From: Kovacikia minuta CCNUW1
GTDB lineage: Bacteria; Cyanobacteriota; Cyanobacteriia; Leptolyngbyales; Leptolyngbyaceae
Length of the DNA: 64,000 nt
Direction: 5' to 3'
Assembly: GCF_020091585.1 (NCBI RefSeq)
Contig: NZ_CP083582.1
Coordinates: 7,202,536 to 7,266,535 of the forward strand
The translations under genes and the position numbers were made by a program. Positions 58,224 to 64,000 of the stretch are shown here, piece after piece; the first letter of the stretch is position 1; every line of letters starts with the position of its first letter. The notes below the pieces were generated by a model. It saw only the letters and a list, made by a program, of their open reading frames with translations. It was not told where the DNA came from and searched no databases.

Positions 58224-59072
58224 TTAGGTATTTTTGCGGGCTTTTAATCCAACACCGAATCCTATTAACCCCATTGTTAAAGCAACAATAATCCCCTGTC
58301 CTATCCCAGACGTAGATTGTTCCTGTGTTTGAGTAGACACAGGAGATGTAGACACAGGTGTTTTAGGTTGAGTATTAGAAGTATCCGCAGGTGATGATGT
58401 AACGTTAGTAGCTGCTGAAACAGAATTAGGCTTAGCTGTAGGAACTGTTGCGTTGTTTAGTGTTTGTTCTGCTTTTGGTTCAGCCCTATTAAGATAGGTA
58501 GGTTGACCAACATCGCCATGAATTAGTCGAGCAAATTCAACGGCTCTACTTTGAGCAGTGAAGCTGGCAACTTGAATAGTTGCGATTTTTGTGTCTTCTC
58601 GAACTGTACTAACAGCATCAGAGCAGAATTGTTGCTGAATAGTGCTTAAATCGCCTCCATCAACAAAAACTGGATACCATGTGTTGCTGTCACTTGTAGA
58701 TTGATCTCCACAACTCACCTGCGGGAAGTTTGGTTTATTGACCGCCTCGATTGGACTTGTAGATACGTTTGACCTTTCATCGGTTGTAGTTGTCGATGGC
58801 TCAACATAGGAACTTGTGGGATTAGGTGAAGAATCAGTCTCTACTGAATATCCGCTGCTGTAACTAGGTACACTGCCACCGTATTGTCCACTGCCAGGAG
58901 CAGACCGCATGTGGGGACGAACGTAAGTACCGTCTTTACGATAGTATCCACGGACGCTTACAGACCTTCCAAAACTTCCATGTCCTCCCTTTCCACGTGC
59001 CAATGCTTCCAAAGGAGTGGAATAAAATGTACTACAAACTAAAATTCCAAGAACGATTGTCCTAAAGTTCAT
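58224..59072 (-). CDS. Exported Ser/Thr-rich protein with C-terminal membrane helix
   Basis: A 282-residue protein: signal peptide (TIVLGILVCSTFYSTPL), a basic Gly-rich part (RGKGGHGSFGRSVSVRGYYR), a Ser/Thr-rich stretch, a SPOR-like segment (IATIQVASFTAQSRAVEFAR) and a C-terminal helix (GIIVALTMGLIGFGVGL) followed by basic residues, as in sorted or anchored surface proteins. Function unknown. Confidence 0.6.
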   Translation of the reverse strand: MNFRTIVLGILVCSTFYSTPLEALARGKGGHGSFGRSVSVRGYYRKDGTYVRPHMRSAPGSGQYGGSVPSYSSGYSVETDSSPNPTSSYVEPSTTTTDERSNVSTSPIEAVNKPNFPQVSCGDQSTSDSNTWYPVFVDGGDLSTIQQQFCSDAVSTVREDTKIATIQVASFTAQSRAVEFARLIHGDVGQPTYLNRAEPKAEQTLNNATVPTAKPNSVSAATNVTSSPADTSNTQPKTPVSTSPVSTQTQEQSTSGIGQGIIVALTMGLIGFGVGLKARKNT

Positions 59073-59349
59073 GCGCTCAATCTGCTAAGGGTATACTTCC
59101 TGTCTCAGGCTATATGCAGACAGTCCGTAGTTGTTCTCAAGTAGCTATAGAACTTTTATATTTGGGAACAACTTGTTATACTTTTCCTTTACATAAGTGA
59201 AAAACTTAAAAAATCTATAAATCATAAGTCCTGTTTAACTGTTTATGGTGAAAATCACCATAATTGCCTATTTATGCCTTGAAATTGTGTGCCAGTTGAG
59301 AGGTTTAGATACTCTGATACCTAAACCACGGTGAAACGTTGAAATTTAG

Positions 59350-59373
59350 TTGTCGTTTACTATGAAACGACAA
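59350..59373. promoter_or_regulatory. Perfect dyad upstream of the recombinase
   Basis: TTGTCGTTT and AAACGACAA pair exactly around ACTATG, 43 bp before the recombinase start. A second dyad, GGTTTAG/CTAAACC, lies at 59302-59327. They are candidates for recombinase core sites or operators. The region 59073-59415 is AT-rich and has no gene. Confidence 0.4.
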
Positions 59374-59415
59374 TAGAATGAAAGGGTGAGCCTAAAATTA
59401 ATAAGCTAAGCACAA

Positions 59416-59955
59416 ATGCCTAAAGTAAACGGTAAAGGTCAAGCGGCAATTTTGAGCAACGATCAAATCGATCAGGTTATCAAACTCTGTAGAGAACCCT
59501 ATAACCTGGCTGTTGCGATCGCTGCTTACACAGGTTGTCGAATGGGTGAAGCGATTCAACTAAGGGCAGAAAACTTAGACCTGGCAGCAGGCATTATCAC
59601 TCTGACTCACACTAAGACCGGACGCACAAGGGAAGTAGTGATGCATCCTGAATTAGTGGTGATACTGGCTGATGCTGAATTACCCACATGTGGGTATCTG
59701 TTCCCATCACCTAGAACATCAGGACATATCACCAGACAAGCAGTAGACAAGGAACTGAGAGAGGTTTGCGAGGCTCTAGAAATTAGAGGGGTAGGAACCC
59801 ATAGCTTTAGGCGATCGCTGGCAACTAATCTACACGGCAAAGGTATCCCATTGAAAACGATCGCCAGCATTACCGGACATGAAAGCCTTAATGAGCTTTC
59901 ACGGTATCTGGACGTTACACCAGAGCAACAAAAAGCAGCTATTCTGGCTCGATGA
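59416..59955 (+). CDS. Tyrosine recombinase, catalytic domain only
   Basis: A 179-residue integrase with the full catalytic set: Arg42 (GCRMGEA), Lys67 (THTKTGR), His129/Arg132 (THSFRRS), His155 (TGHESL) and Tyr164 (RYLDV). The usual N-terminal core-binding domain is missing, so the protein is about half normal length. It may act with a separate binding protein or on a simple site. It is the only recombinase gene visible in the element. Confidence 0.9.
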   Translation: MPKVNGKGQAAILSNDQIDQVIKLCREPYNLAVAIAAYTGCRMGEAIQLRAENLDLAAGIITLTHTKTGRTREVVMHPELVVILADAELPTCGYLFPSPRTSGHITRQAVDKELREVCEALEIRGVGTHSFRRSLATNLHGKGIPLKTIASITGHESLNELSRYLDVTPEQQKAAILAR

Positions 59956-60068
59956 AAGAGATATATACCCTTGTAAAGATCGGATGATGGAAATTCTTTC
60001 TATCCTGTTTGCAGCAAGAGGGATAGTTAGTAGTAGAGTATTCGACCTAAGTTGAGCGATAACGTTTG

Positions 60069-60494
60069 ATGTTAAATGCAGCGCAGAAGAAAATTTTTAG
60101 CGGATTAGCTCTAGGGGTATTACTTGGTTGTTACTCAACCCCTGTGTCAGCGGCAGATAATAATTTAATTTTCGTTGGGAAAGATTCTGAAAACCATAGA
60201 TACTACCTCAATAGGAATTGGCTTAAAGCAGAAGAAAACGGGTTTGTTGATTTTGTATACACTATGCGACTTCCAGAACCTGATTCTAACGGAATTTTGT
60301 TTATTGATGCCCATGTCAAAGGGCACTGTGCAACCTCTCGATTAGGTATAACATCTGTTCAACTTTACAATGTTAATGACAAATTAGTAAGCGAAAAGAA
60401 ATTGGATACTTTAGTCTTTGATATTGTTCAGCCAGGAAGTATGAACCAGTTGTTACTAGATGCTACCTGTCGTATTCTTAATACTGCCAATTGA
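60069..60494 (+). CDS. Exported hypothetical protein
   Basis: A 141-residue protein with a signal peptide containing a possible lipobox (GVLLGCYS) and a small beta-rich domain (NLIFVGKDSENHRYYLNRNW ... HCATSRLGITSVQLYN). Secreted or lipid-anchored. Not recognised. Confidence 0.6.
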   Translation: MLNAAQKKIFSGLALGVLLGCYSTPVSAADNNLIFVGKDSENHRYYLNRNWLKAEENGFVDFVYTMRLPEPDSNGILFIDAHVKGHCATSRLGITSVQLYNVNDKLVSEKKLDTLVFDIVQPGSMNQLLLDATCRILNTAN

Positions 60495-60657
60495 ACTGCC
60501 TGATCGAAGATCTCACCCCAGAATCACTAGCAGAGCGGTTACATGGACAAAACATTGAAGCCTGATTCACTTCACCAACAGAAGATTGAAACCCACAGTG
60601 TTGTGATGATGGATGAAACGAAACCACACACCTGTGGGTTTCATAAAGAATCTTCGT

Positions 60658-61056
60658 TTAGTCTAGTTCGCCTTCAATGTCCTCCCAGAACTTCACAATT
60701 CCATCGAGGGCACCGAACACATAAGCTTCAAGGACGTAACCAGGAACCCTACCTACATCCATAGCACTGAGTAAGAAGGCGTTACTTGGTACACAATCAC
60801 ACAGTCTTATTGGTTGGTCACTATCAGCACATTTCATTTCATGCCAACCGATTACTTCTTGAATCTGTTCAAAGCTCAACTCTTTGGCAATATCCGACCC
60901 TTCACAGTAGCCTTTCTGATACCAGTCCTCAAGCGCTTGCTTTGCTTCAATCCGTAGTCTAGCGATCGCCGCTTCACGTTCTGTTTTTTTAACTGCTGAC
61001 CCTATCAGTTTTTCAAGCAGCGAGTCTGAAAGAATTATTTTGATAGTTTCTGGCAT
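60658..61056 (-). CDS. Hypothetical protein
   Basis: A 132-residue protein. The N-terminal part (IKIILSDSLLEKLIGSAVKK) could be a ribbon-helix-helix-like segment, followed by an acidic helical part. A long hairpin (ACCCACAG near 60590 with CTGTGGGT near 60632) lies beyond its stop. Confidence 0.55.
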   Translation of the reverse strand: MPETIKIILSDSLLEKLIGSAVKKTEREAAIARLRIEAKQALEDWYQKGYCEGSDIAKELSFEQIQEVIGWHEMKCADSDQPIRLCDCVPSNAFLLSAMDVGRVPGYVLEAYVFGALDGIVKFWEDIEGELD

Positions 61057-61135
61057 AACCTTGTCTCCTTCAGCAGGGTTACACAGGATATACCATAGAA
61101 AGCAAACAAATAAGTATTTTTGTACTCATACAACG

Positions 61136-61161
61136 CTAAAAAAACTTCCTCTAGGGAAGTT
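61136..61161 (-). terminator. Rho-independent terminator for minus-strand genes
   Basis: On the minus strand AACTTCC-CTAGA-GGAAGTT is followed by a T run. It lies 40 bp after the stop of the small gene at 61202. Confidence 0.7.
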
Positions 61162-61201
61162 AACTACTCTAGGGGAAGTTTCTAGTTTGCTCAATCTCAT
61201 T

Positions 61202-61363
61202 TTAACTTGATGCCTTTTTCGCTCTTTTCTTCTTAGCTGGCTTCTGTTCTGGTAACGGTGAATCTAAAGCCTTTTCTTCTTTAGATTTCTCAGCTTGATA
61301 CCTGGCAAGCATCGCCTGAAGAATTGATGCTGTGGTGAGTCCTGAAGGTCTTTTAATAGGCAT
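61202..61363 (-). CDS. Small Lys-rich protein
   Basis: A 53-residue protein (PIKRPSGLTTASILQAMLAR ... KPAKKKRAKKASS) with a strongly basic C-terminus suited to nucleic-acid binding. ATG 61363 has GGAG upstream; the open frame extends to 61450 but without a start signal. Family unknown. Confidence 0.6.
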   Translation of the reverse strand: MPIKRPSGLTTASILQAMLARYQAEKSKEEKALDSPLPEQKPAKKKRAKKASS

Positions 61364-61446
61364 TTTTGTTTTCTCCAATTTGTTAACGTCTATTGAACAC
61401 CAAAAGTTAAGTGACATGAGCCAACTAAATAAGTTTGCCACTTGTG

Positions 61447-62025
61447 TCACTTAGCAGGGACAGATCGCACGATGAACCGGCTAACAGAACCAAATCGATT
61501 AATGGTTTCCTGGTAGGAAATATCCCCGTCAGACTCAGCGATCGCTCTCAAACATTCAGCAGCAAGATCGGGTGAATTGATTCCTAACGCTCTTGCTCTC
61601 GGATCACGGTAAAGCTGTCTAACTGTGAGCCTATCACCAGGGTTTTGAATTAGGGAAAGAATATACTCTTTTTTGCTTAGTGGATCTACTTCATGAAAGA
61701 CGGTTTTATTATCATCTTCTGCCTTGCCAATGAACTCTACAACCAATGTGGGTACCTGTAATTTCCCACTATCAACAAACCTTGTAACGTGAAACTTACG
61801 GGCTATAATTCTCCATTCAAAACCTTTATAAGTGATGTGATCACCTAGTATCGGATCGCAGTAGAAACCCGACATAAGCAAGCTACCGTGTAGCTGTTCT
61901 AGTTCTAAATAAGTTAGTTGCTCTCGTAAATGTTCTGGTGTGTTGAACTCGACTAAATAGGGATAGTGTTTTCTATTAACTATTCGTGTAACTTTCTGCC
62001 TATCTTCTAATATTAATTCTTCCAT
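61447..62025 (-). CDS. Hypothetical protein downstream of the repeat array
   Basis: A 192-residue protein. A beta-rich N-terminal half (CDPILGDHITYKGFEWRIIA) is followed by a winged-helix-like C-terminal part (SLIQNPGDRLTVRQLYRDPR ... ISYQETINRFGSVSRF), similar in layout to the end of the ATPase encoded upstream. Its start is 28 bp from the iteron-like array, which probably controls it. Confidence 0.6.
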   Translation of the reverse strand: MEELILEDRQKVTRIVNRKHYPYLVEFNTPEHLREQLTYLELEQLHGSLLMSGFYCDPILGDHITYKGFEWRIIARKFHVTRFVDSGKLQVPTLVVEFIGKAEDDNKTVFHEVDPLSKKEYILSLIQNPGDRLTVRQLYRDPRARALGINSPDLAAECLRAIAESDGDISYQETINRFGSVSRFIVRSVPAK

Positions 62026-62052
62026 CTGTAATTGCTCCTAATTCCTTACTTC

Positions 62053-62196
62053 ACTGTCACGCTACTGTCGCAAGGTACTGTCACAGATGGTCACTGTCAC
62101 ACCCTGTTGAACTGTCACAGACTGTCGCATCATGCTTGTGACAGTGGTGACAGTAGTTTTTAGGAAAGGACGTGACAGTGTGACAGTGGTGACAGT
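62053..62196. repeat. Iteron-like array: eleven ACTGTCRC sites
   Basis: Six sites read ACTGTCAC/ACTGTCGC on the plus strand (62053, 62064, 62077, 62093, 62111, 62121), and five read GTGACAGT (62138, 62147, 62172, 62180, 62189). The two groups face each other around 62130. Spacing is 8-25 bp, so it is not a CRISPR. It fills the gap between the ATPase gene and its downstream neighbour, a place for a partition, replication or operator site. Confidence 0.8.
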
Positions 62197-62211
62197 AAAA
62201 CACAATTAATA

Positions 62212-63330
62212 TTAGAAAGGGACAGTAGGCTTTAGTCTATACAATTCTGTTGCAGTACCATTTTGATTTTCGGTTTTGTGCTTTTCAAGTGTGCCTTTCT
62301 GAGCGTGATAATCAAGAATTTTGTGGGCTAAATCTTTATCTTCAATTGTCCGAAATGTACGACTTACCAACTCTCTATAACTTACCCATTCACCGTTAGC
62401 AGCTTTTAATTTTTCTGCTAACTTTCGACCAATCTTTTGAGTAGGTGTCTCTTCATCAGATTGGCTCACAACTATGGGTTTATCCGCTACTTCAAACTCG
62501 TTTGAATTACCCACAGGTTTTGTTTGTTGAGGTCTTGATTTAACCAGGGCGATCGCATCTAATACAGCAGGTTTTGAACAAGTTGGCTGAAGACTTAACA
62601 GCAAATCAACTGTTAGCCAATCAGGAACTTTGAACTTGCTAACAGACCCGTCAAGCTTGGTCACTTCTACAACCCCTGTGGGTGCCATCTCACCGAACAC
62701 GTTTTTAACCTTACCGATAGTTTCAACCTTGACGGTGCTTTCCTGTAAGGTTCCTAAAATTCCTTTTACACCAGGGTAAAACGATGCTTGATCACCATGA
62801 GCGATAAGGATCGGGAAATAGGCATGCTTTGAAGACTCTCTCAGCAGCGATCGCAGTGACTTACCTAAAGCTTGCTCATCCTGGAACTGGTCATAACTGC
62901 CAAATTCATCCCAAGCAGCGGTTAGGTTCAGTTGCTTTCCTCTATCAACTTCTTGCTGAATGGCGTTCCAAACGGCTTCTATGGCTGGAAAGCATTTTGC
63001 CCCATCAGGAGTCGTTCCAAAGGGATTCAGGCTGTCAGGGACGGGACTATCAGCCTCTCTGTGAGGTGTAGCCCAAGCAACCTGATGACCTGGCAAAAGG
63101 ATGCTTCTAAGTAGCGCCAATTTCTTAGCAAAGGTTGATTTACCCGTTCTCTGCTTGCCAACAAGCCTGATAGGAGCGGATTTGATCAGTAACAAAAGTT
63201 CAGGGCATTCGGTTTCTAGACGGTTCAGTAGCTCTTGAGCAGTTTTGGGTAATTGCTTGTCAAAATCACCCAATGTGGGTGATTGCATCTGTAAAGGGCT
63301 TAGGTCTAACTCTTCCTCAGAGTCAAACAA
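62212..63330 (-). CDS. P-loop ATPase with C-terminal winged-helix-like part
   Basis: A 372-residue protein with Walker A GKQRTGKST (residues 58-66), an acidic Walker-B-like TAAWDEFGSYD, and a C-terminal region (ELVSRTFRTIEDKDLAHKIL) resembling a winged helix. The open frame has TTG 63330 as its first usual start, but it is unbroken up to about 63490. A well-placed AAAGGAG and ATG at 63515 begin a peptide (TENAAELIAEAFGSS) in another frame. A one-base loss near 63465 may therefore have cut off about 60 N-terminal residues. Possibly a replication or DNA-transfer ATPase. Confidence 0.65.
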   Translation of the reverse strand: MFDSEEELDLSPLQMQSPTLGDFDKQLPKTAQELLNRLETECPELLLLIKSAPIRLVGKQRTGKSTFAKKLALLRSILLPGHQVAWATPHREADSPVPDSLNPFGTTPDGAKCFPAIEAVWNAIQQEVDRGKQLNLTAAWDEFGSYDQFQDEQALGKSLRSLLRESSKHAYFPILIAHGDQASFYPGVKGILGTLQESTVKVETIGKVKNVFGEMAPTGVVEVTKLDGSVSKFKVPDWLTVDLLLSLQPTCSKPAVLDAIALVKSRPQQTKPVGNSNEFEVADKPIVVSQSDEETPTQKIGRKLAEKLKAANGEWVSYRELVSRTFRTIEDKDLAHKILDYHAQKGTLEKHKTENQNGTATELYRLKPTVPF

Positions 63331-63546
63331 ATCATCAAGGTTAAGTAACTCAGTGGTAGATTTTGATGCGTCTACCCATTCGGTGAATATCCAGGCAGTA
63401 GGCGATAGCTCGATCAGGGTTGCGTAACCCTCTAGAATCTGAGCTACCGCCTTTAGGCGTTTGGGTCAGAACTTCCAAAGGCTTCAGCAATCAACTCAGC
63501 AGCGTTTTCAGTCATTGTCTTTTTGCTCCTTTACTTTTTTTATGAG

Positions 63547-63582
63547 AACACCTGTGGATACCGACCAGTATCCACAGGTGTT
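63547..63582. other. Perfect 15-bp hairpin
   Basis: AACACCTGTGGATAC pairs exactly with GTATCCACAGGTGTT around six bases. It lies between two minus-strand genes. No T run follows on either strand, so it is not a classical terminator. Confidence 0.6.
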
Positions 63583-63588
63583 GATTAT

Positions 63589-64000
63589 TTAGGTTGCTCT
63601 GTCAATTTCAGAATCAAATTCAGCGTCAATCCGATCTGCGATTGCATAAAGCTCTTTCCAGCAATACTCAGGATCGGTATCGTGCCAGTTTCCATAGTTC
63701 TGTAAATCTGCTCCGAACAAATCACCAGACCACGTTGTTAATTCGCCGTCAGGGGTGATGTCTAGTTTGCAGACACGAATCAATGATCCTTTGTATTCAA
63801 TGAATTTACCTCGTTCGATGAATTCGACCGCACACGTTAAAGCGTTAGTGACGGTATCGCAAACCCCAATATCGTGCCAATCTAAATAACCAGAATCAAC
63901 GTGGTTGACTTCAACAATCAAGTTATTATGTACGCTCGGAGTGATTTGAACGTTGAAATCGCCTAGTTGAAACTCTGTAATAGGCTTTACGTAGATGTCT
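63589..64000 (-). CDS. Hypothetical protein, 5' end beyond the window
   Basis: The open frame continues to the right edge (DIYVKPITEFQLGDFNVQIT ...), so the true start is outside. Visible: YLDWHDIGVCDTVTNALTCA, then GSLIRVCKLDITPDGELTTW and a C-terminal helix. Acidic, soluble, not recognised. Belongs to the mobile element. Confidence 0.55.
   Translation of the reverse strand, partial: DIYVKPITEFQLGDFNVQITPSVHNNLIVEVNHVDSGYLDWHDIGVCDTVTNALTCAVEFIERGKFIEYKGSLIRVCKLDITPDGELTTWSGDLFGADLQNYGNWHDTDPEYCWKELYAIADRIDAEFDSEIDRAT

Noticed and set aside
60543-60764. 73-residue plus-strand frame
   Set aside because: It overlaps the end of the better-supported minus-strand gene at 60658, has no ribosome-binding site and crosses a hairpin.
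62053-62196. ACTGTCAC array as a CRISPR
   Set aside because: Eight-base units, mixed orientation and irregular spacing; no cas genes.

Overview
The window reads as chromosomal DNA of a cyanobacterium, probably a filamentous or Leptolyngbya-like lineage. Evidence: the octamer GCGATCGC (HIP1) recurs throughout; psb27, bciB (divinyl reductase), menH, a CmpR/CcmR-type LysR regulator and AMIN-domain TonB receptors are present; intergenic spaces are filled with short tandem repeats (CATCCCT, TTTTGAG, CCAATGA, CCCCACT types) and small MITE-like palindromes typical of cyanobacteria.

Layout. 1-1828: end of a helical-repeat protein gene, frameshifted. 2.3-15 kb: iron/siderophore uptake locus. tonB-exbD-exbB on the minus strand diverges from a plus-strand run of AMIN/TonB receptor, two PepSY membrane proteins, a second AMIN/TonB receptor and a lipoprotein; a decayed DUF433/DUF5615 toxin-antitoxin pair sits inside it. 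15.2-18.8 kb: histidine phosphatase, fasciclin, LysR regulator, bciB. 19.0-24.7 kb: minus-strand defence segment. A restriction-modification enzyme gene is split in two, with a complete DUF2281/PIN toxin-antitoxin pair lying exactly between the halves, followed by a Uma2-type nuclease and a second PIN toxin-antitoxin pair. Hairpins resembling integron attC sites lie just downstream of both units.

25-55 kb: mostly housekeeping. MFS transporter with PfpI, an RnfD-like membrane protein with a DUF2330 protein, an aminotransferase, rplY, purA, an adenosine-deaminase-like gene, psb27, the pstSCAB phosphate operon with a Pho-box-like site, folK, a NUDIX gene, phr and menH. At 47.5-52.4 kb lies a nitric-oxide-type sensory operon (H-NOX, an HNOBA histidine kinase and an HNOBA-GAF-PAS-GGDEF-EAL protein). 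At 52.5-55.1 kb three genes (heme-oxygenase-like diiron oxidase, SAM methyltransferase, a protein with HxD...H residues like Fe/2OG oxygenases) look like a small tailoring cluster of unknown product.

56.4 kb to the end: a tRNA-Pro(CGG) gene followed by an apparent integrative element. It holds an inverted 44-bp copy of the tRNA 5' half, a DNA-binding protein of phage/ICE type, small unknown genes, a catalytic-domain-only tyrosine recombinase, an ATPase with Walker A, and an array of eleven ACTGTCRC-type repeats. It runs off the right edge.

Five otherwise conserved genes (helical-repeat gene, tonB, the DUF2330 gene, pstA, pstS) each carry one apparent frameshift, all of the one-extra-base type. 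Assembly error is the simplest reading, so these should not be taken as true losses without read support.
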